The notes beneath the pieces are model-generated. The model did not search any database. It was not told where the DNA came from and saw only the letters and a program-made list of their open reading frames with translations. DNA of 64,000 nt, taken from positions 186,001-250,000 of the forward strand of contig JACRIM010000045.1 in the NCBI GenBank assembly GCA_016235815.1. Direction: 5' to 3'. Each line of letters opens with the position of its first letter. Position 1 is the stretch's first letter. A program made the position numbers and the translations under genes. Source of the stretch: Planctomycetota bacterium. GTDB taxonomy: Bacteria > Planctomycetota > Phycisphaerae > UBA1845 > UTPLA1. Below, piece after piece: positions 27,761 to 36,632 of the stretch.

Positions 27761-28553
27761 TTCAAAAAACCGAATTGACAATGCGCTCGGCAGTTCACCG
27801 CCGGGATTGTGGCCTTTTCTTCCCGCGGGCTACCCAGACATTTCCTTCACGGGTGCACTGCTTCGATCCATGAAGGACCTTCCCGTTCGCGGCGTTGAGT
27901 TGGGGTTCCCATTCTCCGACCCCATTGCGGACGGGCCTGTGATTCAGGCGGCCTTCACCGCCGCGCTCGAAAGCGGATTGCGCGCCGATCAGGTGTTCGA
28001 CATGGTCCGCGCGGCCCGCGCCGACGGTGTTGCATATCCAATTGTCGCGATGGTGTCGGCCTCCATCGTATATCGCCTCGGTGCGGAGACGTTTGTTGCC
28101 CGAGCCGCGGACGCAGGATTTGACGGACTGATCGTCCCCGATCTTTCGCTCGAAGAGGCACCGAAACTCGCCTCGGCGTGCAGTAACGCCGGGCTTCGGC
28201 TTTGCATGTTGGCGGCCCCCACCACTCCGGCGGATCGGCTTCGCCGGATTGCCGAAACGTCAAGTGGATTCCTCTACTACGTCTCGGTACAAGGCGTGAC
28301 CGGGCAACGAGACGCATTGCCGCCCGACCTGGAACATCATGTGCAACAAATCAAGGCGACATCAGGACTTCCAACATTGGTCGGTTTCGGGATTAGCAAC
28401 CCAGCGCATGTGAAGACTGTCTGCCGATTCGCGGACGGGGCAATCGTTGGAAGTGCGATCGTGCGTCGAATGACGGCCCTCCTGGAAGCCCGGGAGAGTA
28501 CACACCGTCTCTTGCGCGAGACCGTGGAGTTCATCGGCTCGCTCTCAGGTTGA
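27750..28553 (+). CDS. trpA: Tryptophan synthase alpha chain
   Basis: The enzyme cleaves indole-3-glycerol phosphate and passes indole to TrpB. I choose the TTG at 27750 (GGGGGA upstream; 267 residues) because it puts the catalytic residues at E50 ([11 protein letters not shown]) and D61 (IADGPVIQ), next to E49 and D60 of the E. coli enzyme; a GTG at 27717 would add 11 residues. Other family words: [34 protein letters not shown] and GAIVGSAIV. Overlap with trpB is 11 bases. Confidence 0.95.
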   Translation: MAPDSKNRIDNALGSSPPGLWPFLPAGYPDISFTGALLRSMKDLPVRGVELGFPFSDPIADGPVIQAAFTAALESGLRADQVFDMVRAARADGVAYPIVAMVSASIVYRLGAETFVARAADAGFDGLIVPDLSLEEAPKLASACSNAGLRLCMLAAPTTPADRLRRIAETSSGFLYYVSVQGVTGQRDALPPDLEHHVQQIKATSGLPTLVGFGISNPAHVKTVCRFADGAIVGSAIVRRMTALLEARESTHRLLRETVEFIGSLSG

Positions 28554-28735
28554 TCCGAACGCCGCTACGGTCCCACTAATCGTCACAGACCCACCACGTC
28601 CCAAAATGCGCCCGGGGCCCCGACGAAATAACCCTCCCGTTCAGCCGTTTCACGCATAAGATGATTGTGTGGTCGTAGTAGCGAGGATACCGATTTCGGT
28701 GTTGTCGCGTGTGCGTGTATGGAGGGGGTAGTGCA

Positions 28736-29395
28736 ATGGTGAGGTCTACGGTTCGTGTCAGCGCGCTCATTGCGCTGTTCGTCCCAGTTGCGGCACAGGC
28801 ATTTGATGTTCAGCAGTATTTTGCAGCGGCGCCGTTGACGCCCACGAATTCAAATCGCATTATTTCTATTCCACAGTTTGACGCATCGGTTGGCTCACTG
28901 GAGGCCGTTGAGCTAAGCCTCTGGGGTCACGTGGAAGGCTCGGCCCGCTTTGAAAGTCTGAATGCCACGAACCGCACGGTTACGATGAACCTTGCCGCGC
29001 GAATCGATCTCAAGAACTTCGACGGCAGCCTCATTTCCTCGGTTTTGCCCATTACCAGCGTCACAGACACCGTCACGGGTTATGACGGAGTGCTGGATTT
29101 TGCCGGAACCTCGGGCCGCACCTATTCCAATCTCATGGCCAACACCAGCGCGCCACTGCAGTCGTTCACAGACGCGGCAACCCTGGCAATGTTCACGGGT
29201 AGTGGCCAAATGAATTTTCCCGTGATCGGCACCGGCGCTTCGACCGCCTCCGGCCCGGGAAACATCGTCTACCAATTCAGCACGGCGACCTCGGCGTGGG
29301 TGCAAGTCACGTATCGCTACGCCCTCGCGCCGGAACCGTTCACCGCTGGATTGCTCTGCATCGGCGGACTGCTGCTTCGTCGGCGCGGGCGATAA
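28736..29395 (+). CDS. PEP-CTERM-like exported protein (choice-of-anchor E type)
   Basis: The 219-residue protein starts at 28736 behind a GGAGGGGGT site. It has a signal peptide (cut after AAQA), a beta-rich domain with spaced Ser/Thr, and a C-terminal sorting tail: PEP (in APEPFTAG), a hydrophobic helix, and RRRGR. Such tails are recognised by exosortase, which is not encoded here. The domain resembles 'choice-of-anchor E' proteins of unknown function. It is a paralogue of the gene at 29558; shared words are YDGVLDF and SGPGN. Confidence 0.78.
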   Translation: MVRSTVRVSALIALFVPVAAQAFDVQQYFAAAPLTPTNSNRIISIPQFDASVGSLEAVELSLWGHVEGSARFESLNATNRTVTMNLAARIDLKNFDGSLISSVLPITSVTDTVTGYDGVLDFAGTSGRTYSNLMANTSAPLQSFTDAATLAMFTGSGQMNFPVIGTGASTASGPGNIVYQFSTATSAWVQVTYRYALAPEPFTAGLLCIGGLLLRRRGR

Positions 29396-29557
29396 GGATG
29401 GGCCACTCCGGTAATCACCCCTACGCGGTCGTCCCAGAGGCCGCCCGAGTGGAACTTCAACCGACCAGACGCCTAGACTTGGGGAGAAGCACACAAGGGG
29501 ACTCCGCCTTCATGCCAAGCGCATGATCGCGGCAAGCATCAACTGGGGGAGAGAACC

Positions 29558-30220
29558 ATGAAGTGGACACTTCATTCTGTGGCGGTATTGACCATCCTTT
29601 CTGCGGGCACGGCGTCGGCCGACACTATCGTTTTCAACGACAGCATTCCGCTTTCCACGACGGATTGGAGCCACGTCATCTCCGTGCCGCGCTTCGACCC
29701 GGCCGGCGGCACGCTCAACAGCGTGCAGTTCATGGTCATGGCCCACATCGAAGGCGCCGCCTTCTATGAAAATCAGGAGTCCGCGCCAACGGACGTAGCG
29801 CTGACACTTTCTGCTGACTTGAAACTGCTCCGGCCCGATGCGTCGATCATCATCTCCGCCGCACCATCCACCAACGTAATGGAAACGGCCGACGCCTACG
29901 ACGGCGTACTCGATTTCGACGGGCTGTCAGGATCGTATTTTTCAAATCTCTTCGCCGACGTAATGCAGTCTCACACCAGCCCATTGCCGCTGAGCGACCT
30001 CGCCCTGTTCACGGGCCTGACGCCGATCGACCTGACGGTGGAGGCCACGGGCAATTCGTTCGGCTCCGGCCCCGGCAACTGGATCTTCGGATTCGCACTC
30101 GCCGCGTCGGCCGATGTGAAGGTGACCTACGACTACACGCCCATCCCCGAGCCGGCCAGCATGGCGATGGCGCTATCGGGCGGATGGATGTTCTTCTTCC
30201 ATCGACGGCGGAAGAGCTGA
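29558..30220 (+). CDS. PEP-CTERM-like exported protein, paralogue of the preceding gene
   Basis: The 220-residue protein has a signal peptide (cut near TASA-DT), the same beta-rich domain as the gene at 28736, and a clear PEP-CTERM tail: IPEPASMAMALSGGWMFFF followed by HRRRKS. It should be exported and anchored or processed by an exosortase. The 162 bases between the two paralogues are non-coding, so each may have its own promoter. A decayed copy of its 3' end lies at about 30956-31048. Confidence 0.8.
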   Translation: MKWTLHSVAVLTILSAGTASADTIVFNDSIPLSTTDWSHVISVPRFDPAGGTLNSVQFMVMAHIEGAAFYENQESAPTDVALTLSADLKLLRPDASIIISAAPSTNVMETADAYDGVLDFDGLSGSYFSNLFADVMQSHTSPLPLSDLALFTGLTPIDLTVEATGNSFGSGPGNWIFGFALAASADVKVTYDYTPIPEPASMAMALSGGWMFFFHRRRKS

Positions 30221-30320
30221 TACCGCCGCATTCGCTAATCGTTCTATCCCACAAGACAAACGAGTAGGAATCGCAGACTGTTATTGTCAGATGCAGGATC
30301 GATGACGATAATCACCGTCG

Positions 30321-30734
30321 ATGATTCCGTCCTTTGACGATAACGGCGTCCTTCCACCCGGCGTTCATTTGGCCGCGATGGATGAATTGGAAGCCCGGTT
30401 TGGGACCGGATCGGAGATTCGCCGCGCGCAGATGGAGTCGGTGAGATGGATGGTAGATCTGGCTCGCCGGGCAGGTGTTTTGCGCATCGTTTTGAATGGC
30501 AGCTTCGTGACGGATATAATTGAGCCGAACGATGTGGATTGCGTGTTGTTGATCGGTCGAGGATTTCCGAAAGATGCGGATGCCGAGGCCGAACTGAACG
30601 CCGGGTTACCTTTTCTCGAAATGAAACTGGTGGGCCAGGCAGACTTTGACGAATTTGTGACCCACGTCTTTGGGACCGATCGAATGGGTGTCGCAAAGGG
30701 AATGGTCGAGGTGATGTATGAGCCTCAGCAATGA
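30321..30734 (+). CDS. DUF6932-like putative nucleotidyltransferase-fold protein
   Basis: The 137-residue protein has a nucleotidyltransferase-like signature: LNGSFVTDIIEPNDVDCVLL, i.e. GS followed by DxD, near residues 58-77. This fits DUF6932 and relatives of the MNT/HEPN-type toxin-antitoxin world. The partner gene at 30718 overlaps its end by 17 bases. Together they may be a two-gene accessory module. Family name assigned by eye; activity not known. Confidence 0.7.
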   Translation: MIPSFDDNGVLPPGVHLAAMDELEARFGTGSEIRRAQMESVRWMVDLARRAGVLRIVLNGSFVTDIIEPNDVDCVLLIGRGFPKDADAEAELNAGLPFLEMKLVGQADFDEFVTHVFGTDRMGVAKGMVEVMYEPQQ

Positions 30735-30918
30735 TGTAGAACTGGCGAATACGCGCGAGAAGCTACGCCGACTGGAGGCGCGGGTCGCGGAGCTTCGCAA
30801 CGATCCTCGCGAAGACGAACACGTACGCGACCTGACATTACGCTCACTTCAGTCAACGATTAAGCAATTCAAAGAAGAAATCGCACGCTATGAGGCGGGC
30901 GCCATTACGCGTAAGTAG
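30718..30918 (+). CDS. Small coiled-coil protein paired with the DUF6932-like gene
   Basis: The 66-residue product is almost wholly helical and charged (ANTREKLRRLEARVAELRND, later QSTIKQFKEEIARYEAG), giving heptads typical of a short coiled coil. The 17-base overlap with the upstream gene implies translational coupling and partnership. Homologues of this size next to nucleotidyltransferase-like genes suggest an antitoxin or regulatory subunit; this is inference. Confidence 0.65.
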   Translation: MSLSNDVELANTREKLRRLEARVAELRNDPREDEHVRDLTLRSLQSTIKQFKEEIARYEAGAITRK

Positions 30919-30951
30919 CGATGGAATCGAGGGCCGCCGGGTGCGGGCGCT

Positions 30952-31048
30952 TTCGACTACCTTTTTGATAGTGCCTGAGCCGGCCGGCATGGCCATGGCA
31001 TTGTCAGGCGGATGGATATTCTTCTTTCATCGCCGGCGAAGGGCGTAA
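30952..31048 (+). pseudogene. Orphan PEP-CTERM tail, remnant of a third paralogue
   Basis: Codons from 30971 to the TAA at 31046-31048 read VPEPAGMAMALSGGWIFFF then HRRRRA, nearly identical to the end of the protein encoded at 29558. Upstream homology continues only to a GACTAC near 30955-30960, where four extra bases before the PEP codon break the frame. No start or body remains. It is a leftover of a duplicated gene or a recombination scar. Found by translation by eye; the short length hides it from ordinary gene calling. Confidence 0.75.
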
Positions 31049-31082
31049 CGTCGAATTCGTGATGCAACACCAAGCAATAAGC

Positions 31083-31120
31083 AAACGGCCTCGGAGGACA
31101 ATACTCCGAGGCCGTTTTCT
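31083..31120. terminator. Perfect bidirectional intrinsic terminator
   Basis: The arms 31083-31096 and 31104-31117 pair over 14 bases without mismatch around a seven-base loop (GACAATA). The stem is GC-rich (CGGCCTCGGAG) and is flanked by A residues on the left and T residues on the right, so it can end transcripts on both strands: those from the PEP-CTERM side and the convergent desaturase gene ending at 31158. Confidence 0.85.
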
Positions 31121-31157
31121 ATTGCGTTCTATGTGAAAAAGGCAGTTGCCGTGCCGT

Positions 31158-32180
31158 TTATACCGTCGGTTCGGGAATCCCCAGAATCGAGATCTGCGAC
31201 TCACGCTCGGGCTTGGGCGCAGGCTTGGCTTCGTCTGCATTCGCAATCTGGTTGCGATCGCGATGGGACTCGGGCACCGGGTTCAGATCCCAGATAATGC
31301 CGAGCTTTTCAAAGCCGCGCAGGATGTAATACGTCATGTCGATTTCCCACCAATAGAAGCCCTGCCGCGTGGACGCGGGGTAGTGGTGGTGGTTGTTGTG
31401 CCAGCCTTCGCCCATGGTGATGATCGCCAGGAAGAAGCTGTTCTTGCTGTGGTCCGTCGTGTCGTAGCGCTTGCGGCCGATGAGGTGGGCCAGCGAGTTG
31501 ATCGTGCAGGTGCCGTGAAAGAGGAAGACCGTGGAGATGAAGAATCCCCAGACCAGCATCTGCCAGCCGGTGGTGCCGAGCTGCGGCGCCCAGATTTCCA
31601 GCGCCTTGCCGAGGCCGAACATGGCCACGCCGGTGAGAAACGGGACCAGGCTGTCGTAGCGATTGAGGAAGACCAGTTCGGGGTACTTCGCCAGATCGGG
31701 CACGTTCTTGTAGTTCGTCGGGAACATCTTTCGCGACGTGATCCAGCCCATGTGCGCCCAGAGGAAACCATGCTCATGCGGGGAATGCACATCATCGGGC
31801 TGATCGGAATGACGGTGGTGATGCCGATGGTGAGCGGCCCACCAGAGCGGGCCTTTTTGGGCACAGGTGCCGCCCCAGAGCGCCATGAAGAATTGCCCCA
31901 CGCGCGAGGTCTTGTACGTCCGGTGCGAAAAGTACCGGTGATAGATGCCGGTGATCGCAAACATGCGAATCCAGTACATCGCGAAAGCGACGCCGACAGC
32001 CGTCCAGCTCCAACCCGTCAAAATGGCGAAGAAGCAGACGCCGTGCATGGCGAAGAAGGGAATCGTGCGCACCCATTCGACGCGCATCGGTTCTTCGTCA
32101 ACAAAATTGCCGTCGACCGAAACGCCGGCCGAGGCGTCAAACCACCGCATAATGGAAATAACGAGAGCGGGTGTCTTCAC
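31158..32180 (-). CDS. Fatty-acid (acyl-CoA delta-9-type) desaturase
   Basis: The 340-residue membrane di-iron enzyme carries the three histidine boxes: HRYFSHRTYK, HHRHHHRHSDQPDD and HNNHHHYP, with four to five membrane helices between them (TGWSWTAVGVAFAMYWI is one). It should insert a cis double bond into membrane acyl chains using O2. The length fits bacterial delta-9 acyl-CoA/acyl-lipid desaturases. Upstream 283 bases to glnK have no gene and hold no signal that I can name. Confidence 0.92.
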   Translation of the reverse strand: MKTPALVISIMRWFDASAGVSVDGNFVDEEPMRVEWVRTIPFFAMHGVCFFAILTGWSWTAVGVAFAMYWIRMFAITGIYHRYFSHRTYKTSRVGQFFMALWGGTCAQKGPLWWAAHHRHHHRHSDQPDDVHSPHEHGFLWAHMGWITSRKMFPTNYKNVPDLAKYPELVFLNRYDSLVPFLTGVAMFGLGKALEIWAPQLGTTGWQMLVWGFFISTVFLFHGTCTINSLAHLIGRKRYDTTDHSKNSFFLAIITMGEGWHNNHHHYPASTRQGFYWWEIDMTYYILRGFEKLGIIWDLNPVPESHRDRNQIANADEAKPAPKPERESQISILGIPEPTV

Positions 32181-32463
32181 AGTTGGGCTGTCTCCGAAGT
32201 GTCACGTTGGACGGACGGACCGCGATGGGGGTGTCGGCATCCTTGCACGGCGAATCGTCCTTGTCCGGTCAATCCAGTAGCGGGCAACAGAAAATCTATC
32301 GTCGTTCCCGGCGTCCGCGCCACACGGACTGATACCCCGCCGCAACGGCTGGGATTCGTGCCACGCGGGAACGGAAAGGGATCATAGCGGCAATCCATCA
32401 ACGGTCAAATCAGTCCGCTGAGCAATAGCCGAAAACCGCGTTGGCGGCCTCGAAAACGGCGTT

Positions 32464-32817
32464 TTAAGGACCAATGGCCTCAGAGCCTGCTTCGCCGGTG
32501 CGGATGCGGATGCACTCATCCATCGGCAGGACGAAGATTTTCCCATCGCCGACGTTGCCGGTGTCACCGGTGCGGGCGGCCCGGACGATGGCATCGACGG
32601 TCGCCTCGACAAAGGCGTCGTTCACGGCGATCTCCAGTTTGATCTTGGGGACCATGCGCTCAACGACCTCCTGCCCGCGATAGACCTCGGTAAAGCCGCG
32701 CTGCTTGCCGAAGCCGCGGACGTCGGAAACGGTCATGAGATAGACGTCATCCTGGGCAAGGACGTGTTGGACGTCGTCGAGTTTCTCGGGGCGAATAATG
32801 GCGACGATCATTTTCAT
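32464..32817 (-). CDS. glnK: P-II nitrogen regulatory protein
   Basis: The 117-residue trimeric sensor of ATP/ADP and 2-oxoglutarate lies 61 bases downstream of an ammonium transporter gene, the classic amtB-glnK order. Family words: MKMIVAIIRPEKLDDVQHVL, VSDVRGFGKQRG, TEVYRG, and the C-terminal GDGKIFVLPMDECIRIRTGE. In the T-loop Y46 is present but position 51, the uridylylated tyrosine of E. coli, is valine (YRGQEVVERMVPK). Control by UMP modification at that site is therefore excluded; ligand binding and Amt blocking remain likely. Position 49 is Gln, so serine phosphorylation as in cyanobacteria is also absent. Confidence 0.95.
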   Translation of the reverse strand: MKMIVAIIRPEKLDDVQHVLAQDDVYLMTVSDVRGFGKQRGFTEVYRGQEVVERMVPKIKLEIAVNDAFVEATVDAIVRAARTGDTGNVGDGKIFVLPMDECIRIRTGEAGSEAIGP

Positions 32818-32878
32818 GGGAAGGCGCCTCCCCTCGGAAGATTGACATGGAGAAAACGGGTTCGGATTCGATTCACAA

Positions 32879-34447
32879 TCATACCTCGACCTGCGCTTTC
32901 ACCGTTGGGGAAACGTGGCGGAAGAGCTGTTCAAGGTTGGCGCGAATCGCTTCGCGGTCGCCGCCGCGGAAGCGGAAGCGTGTGCCGGTGACCGTCGTGA
33001 CAAGGCGATAGACCGCCGCGAACTGCGGAGAAACCGGCCCTTCATGAACCTGGCAAAGACTTCGCCAATACTTGATCAACGCGTCGGCATCGATCCCGTC
33101 GAGCCGCACGACGAATCGTTCGCCGGACGGAGGCGACATGGCGGCTCGCATCTCGGTCGCGGGCGCGGCGACCATCTCGGCTTCGCCGAGGCTGTAGGCT
33201 CGCTCGCTATGCTGCGATAGGTCGAGGCCGGCGACTTCCTCATCGGTGTCGGCGCGCACGCGCGTGAACAGATTGATAAACATGAGGAGTGCAAGTGTCC
33301 CCAGTCCGCAGAAGGCATACGTCACGCCCACGGCAATGAACTGATTCTTCAACAGGCCCGTGCCGCCGCCGTAGAAGAGTCCGCCTTCGAGACCAAGAGA
33401 CAATGCCCTGACCGCAGGGTTCACCGCGGATGTGGCGAAAAGCCCGGTTGCCAACGCGCCGAGTGTTCCACCCACCATATGAACGCCGACGACGTCGAGC
33501 GCGTCATCGTAGCCGAGTCGCTGTTTCAACGAGACGGCCGCTTGACAAACAACTCCCCCGAGCAGCCCCATGAGGATGGATGCGCCGGGCGTCACAAAAC
33601 CCGCCGCAGGCGTGATGACGACAAGTCCCGCAACCGCGCCCGATGCAAGACCGAGAAGTGTCGGCTTGCCGGTACGCAAACGTTCCATGGCGATCCATGC
33701 GAGCGCGGCGGCGGCGGCGGCCGTGTTTGTGTTGACGAATGCCAGGGCGGCCAACTCATTCGAGCCGAGAGCGCTTCCCGCATTGAAGCCGAACCAGCCG
33801 ACCCAGAGAAGCGATGCCCCAATGACGGTGAACGGGAGATTGTGCGGCGGCATCGACTCATGGCCGTAGCCAATACGTCGGCCGACGTAAAGAGCGGAGA
33901 CGAGGGCGGAGATTCCGCTTGCGATGTGAACCACCGTGCCGCCGGCGAAGTCGATGGCGCCGACCTTGGTGGCGATCCATCCACCGCCCCAGACCATGTG
34001 GGCGAGCGGCGAGTAGATCAGCAGGGACCACAGGAGCATGAGCAATGCGAACGCCCGGAATCGCATTCGCTCGGCGAATGCGCCGGAGATTAGCGCGGGC
34101 GTGATAATGGCGAAGGTGCCCTGATAGGCGACGAAGAGCATGTGCGGAATGGTCGGGGCGAGGGGGCTGGCGGTGCCCATGATGCCGCGGAGACCGAAGA
34201 AATCGGTACCGCCGATCCAGCCCGAGTCATTGGGTGCGAAGGCGAGCGAGTAGCCGCCAAGCACCCAGGTAACGCCGATCAGCCCGGCGCAAAAGAAGCT
34301 GTGCATGAGCACGGAGAGGACGTTTTTCGATCGAACCAGACCGCCATAAAAGAGGGCGAGACCGGGAATGGTCATCATCAGTACGAGGGCCGTGCTGGTG
34401 AGCATCCAGGCGGTATCGCCGGTGTCGAAGTTGGGAGGGGGATTCAT
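32879..34447 (-). CDS. amt: Ammonium transporter, with C-terminal extension
   Basis: The 522-residue protein has eleven membrane helices. Twin pore histidines lie in TVVHIASGISALVSALYVGR and in VVGVHMVGGTLGALATG; the N-terminal LALFYGGLVRSKNVLS segment is also typical. The usual C-terminal tail (GLDLSQHSERAYSLGEAE) is followed by about 100 extra residues (about 425-522) with a compact mixed alpha/beta look (RFVVRLDGIDADALIKYW). These are not part of standard AmtB and may be a regulatory domain. Cotranscribed with glnK, whose product should gate it. Confidence 0.95.
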   Translation of the reverse strand: MNPPPNFDTGDTAWMLTSTALVLMMTIPGLALFYGGLVRSKNVLSVLMHSFFCAGLIGVTWVLGGYSLAFAPNDSGWIGGTDFFGLRGIMGTASPLAPTIPHMLFVAYQGTFAIITPALISGAFAERMRFRAFALLMLLWSLLIYSPLAHMVWGGGWIATKVGAIDFAGGTVVHIASGISALVSALYVGRRIGYGHESMPPHNLPFTVIGASLLWVGWFGFNAGSALGSNELAALAFVNTNTAAAAAALAWIAMERLRTGKPTLLGLASGAVAGLVVITPAAGFVTPGASILMGLLGGVVCQAAVSLKQRLGYDDALDVVGVHMVGGTLGALATGLFATSAVNPAVRALSLGLEGGLFYGGGTGLLKNQFIAVGVTYAFCGLGTLALLMFINLFTRVRADTDEEVAGLDLSQHSERAYSLGEAEMVAAPATEMRAAMSPPSGERFVVRLDGIDADALIKYWRSLCQVHEGPVSPQFAAVYRLVTTVTGTRFRFRGGDREAIRANLEQLFRHVSPTVKAQVEV

Positions 34448-34508
34448 GGCGGGTACAGTAGCAAATCAGCGCGGCATTGAGAATTGATTCTTCAAATTTT
34501 TTTGTCCT

Positions 34509-36467
34509 ATGCACGACCCGACGCATAAGCGAAATCGTTCACCGGCCGCCTTCACAGCGTGTTTCGTGGTCGTCACCGGCGTCGTGGCCTTTGCCCATTG
34601 GCCCGCACTGAATGCCGAAGCGATCTCGTTCGACGACTACCACTATGTTGTCGAAAATCCGCTGGTCATGAACCCGGGCTGGACGTCGGCCGGACGATTC
34701 GTTTCCGAGGTGCTCGCCCCTTCGACCGTCGGAGGCTACTACCAGCCGCTGAACATGATCTCGCTCATGCTCGACGCGGCGATGGGCGGCAGTCCAACCA
34801 ACCTGGGGCCGTTTCACCGTACGAGCCTCGCGCTTCATGTCCTTAACACGCTCTTAATTTTGCTCCTTCTGTATCAACTATTCGGCAGCCTCGCCGCAGC
34901 GACCGGCGTGGCGCTGTTATTCGGAGTGCATCCGCTGACGGTGGAGACAATCCCGTGGGTCGGTGAACGCAAGACGCTGCTGGCGAGTTTCTTTGCGCTG
35001 TGCAGCATCATCGCGTATGTTCGATACGCGCGTGGCGGAGCAGCGGCGCGAAAATGGTACGCCGCAAGCCTCGTCTGTTTTCTATTGGCGCTCCTGTCAA
35101 AACCGACGACAACGATGTTGCCGATTGCGATGCTGCTTCTCGATGCGTGGCCGCTGCAACGATTCACCAAGCGAACGATCATTGAGAAGTGGCCGTTCGC
35201 AATGCTTGCGGTTGCATCGGGCGTGGTGACATACGTATCACAGGCAGCGTCCTACGTTCAAACGCCCGGGCAGGTTGGTCCGTGGCGCATTCCCCTCGTG
35301 ATCTGCCACAACATCATCTTTTATTTGTGGAAGATGGTCTGGCCGACGCAGCTCTCGTCGCACTACCCATTCCCCGAACCGATGAACCTGTCGCATCCGA
35401 TGGTGCTGGCCGGCGTCATCGGAACAGCGGTGCTCCTGGTTATCCTCTTGCTCACACGACGCCGAACGCCTGCCCCGCTGATCGGCTGGTTGATTTTCTT
35501 CGCGCTCATCTTCCCTACGCTGGGCGTGGTCGGATTCACCATCGTCATTGCCTCGGATAAGTACGCATACCTTCCAGGCATTGGCATACTGATGATCCTC
35601 GCTGCCGGCGCGACGACGTTTCTGCATCCGCGTCGAGCAACATCATCGGTTGCACCACGATCCGCGCTGTTTGCCATCTTGATCGTCGCATGTGCCGCTG
35701 CCGAGACACGCGCCACACGACAGTACCTCGCCGCATGGCGCACCAGCGAAACGCTCTATGAACACATGATCGCACTTGCCCCTCGCGCCGCAACGCCGCA
35801 CTTCGGCCTCGGCCACTGCCACCAGACCAAGGGCCGCTTCGACGCCGCGCGGGCTGAATACACCATGGCGCTTGAATGCGACCCTCGGCATGTCCACGCA
35901 CGAAACAACCTTGCGCTGCTGCTCCTCGATGTCGGACAATTCAAGGAAGCGGCCGATCATCTCCGTACCGTGCTCACCATCACGCCCGATGCGCCGGACG
36001 TTCTGAGCAATCTTTCCCTGGCCCTCGCCTCGGACGGCCAAACCGACGAAGCCATCGAGTGCTGCAAGAAGGCGCTGGCAATCAATCCCGGCGAACTTCG
36101 GGCACTTACCAACTGGGGCGCCGCGCTCGGCATTCGCGGCGACGCCGATGGGGCCATCGCGAAGTTCGAGGAGGCACTGAAGCAAAACGCTGACTTCGCC
36201 GATGCCCGGCGCAACCTGGCCGCCGCGCTCTGGCGAACGGGTCGGCTGCCCGAGGCTGCTGAGCAGTACAAACTGTTACTTCATGCTCGGCCGGATGATT
36301 TCGATGCACTCCAGAACATGGGGCGGCTGCTGATTGTGCTCAATCGGCTCGCAGAGGCACAGACGGCACTCGAAATGGCACTTCGTGTTCGCCCCGGCGA
36401 CGAGGGGACCACTCAACTACTCAACGAATTGGCTCGGCGGACAAACCAATCCGCCCCGAAAAGCTAG
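34509..36467 (+). CDS. TMTC-like GT-C/TPR membrane protein, distant paralogue of the 3337 gene
   Basis: The 652-residue protein has about ten membrane helices (about 15-395) and five to six TPR units (about 410-640). It is closest to the protein encoded at 3337: both share SFDDYHY/SFDDHQY-type acidic loops, the word VLAPSTVGGYYQPLNMISLM in near-identical form, GVHPLTVETIPWVGERKTLL, and LSSHYPFPEPMNLSHPM. A GT-C glycosyltransferase role is inferred. Only 61 bases separate it from the divergent amt gene. The C-terminus lacks the Thr/Pro tail. Confidence 0.85.
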   Translation: MHDPTHKRNRSPAAFTACFVVVTGVVAFAHWPALNAEAISFDDYHYVVENPLVMNPGWTSAGRFVSEVLAPSTVGGYYQPLNMISLMLDAAMGGSPTNLGPFHRTSLALHVLNTLLILLLLYQLFGSLAAATGVALLFGVHPLTVETIPWVGERKTLLASFFALCSIIAYVRYARGGAAARKWYAASLVCFLLALLSKPTTTMLPIAMLLLDAWPLQRFTKRTIIEKWPFAMLAVASGVVTYVSQAASYVQTPGQVGPWRIPLVICHNIIFYLWKMVWPTQLSSHYPFPEPMNLSHPMVLAGVIGTAVLLVILLLTRRRTPAPLIGWLIFFALIFPTLGVVGFTIVIASDKYAYLPGIGILMILAAGATTFLHPRRATSSVAPRSALFAILIVACAAAETRATRQYLAAWRTSETLYEHMIALAPRAATPHFGLGHCHQTKGRFDAARAEYTMALECDPRHVHARNNLALLLLDVGQFKEAADHLRTVLTITPDAPDVLSNLSLALASDGQTDEAIECCKKALAINPGELRALTNWGAALGIRGDADGAIAKFEEALKQNADFADARRNLAAALWRTGRLPEAAEQYKLLLHARPDDFDALQNMGRLLIVLNRLAEAQTALEMALRVRPGDEGTTQLLNELARRTNQSAPKS

Positions 36468-36632
36468 CGGCCGAGGCAGATTGTCCGCCGTTCGCGCCAA
36501 TGCAGGATTGGATACCGCGCGCCGGGCATAGGTCTCGTCGACCGAAGCAAGCACTGGTTCATGGTCAGTGCAACTGATTACACGTACACTGCCCGCTCAG
36601 ACACGTCTCGCACCCATCTTACGAGGTTGACT

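Noticed and set aside
32181-32463. Riboswitch or terminator between glnK and the desaturase gene
   Set aside because: Only an imperfect hairpin around 32430-32463 without consistent pairing; nothing that I could support.
34448-34508. Sigma-54 promoter upstream of amt
   Set aside because: The minus strand has a TTGCT but no GG at the required distance.
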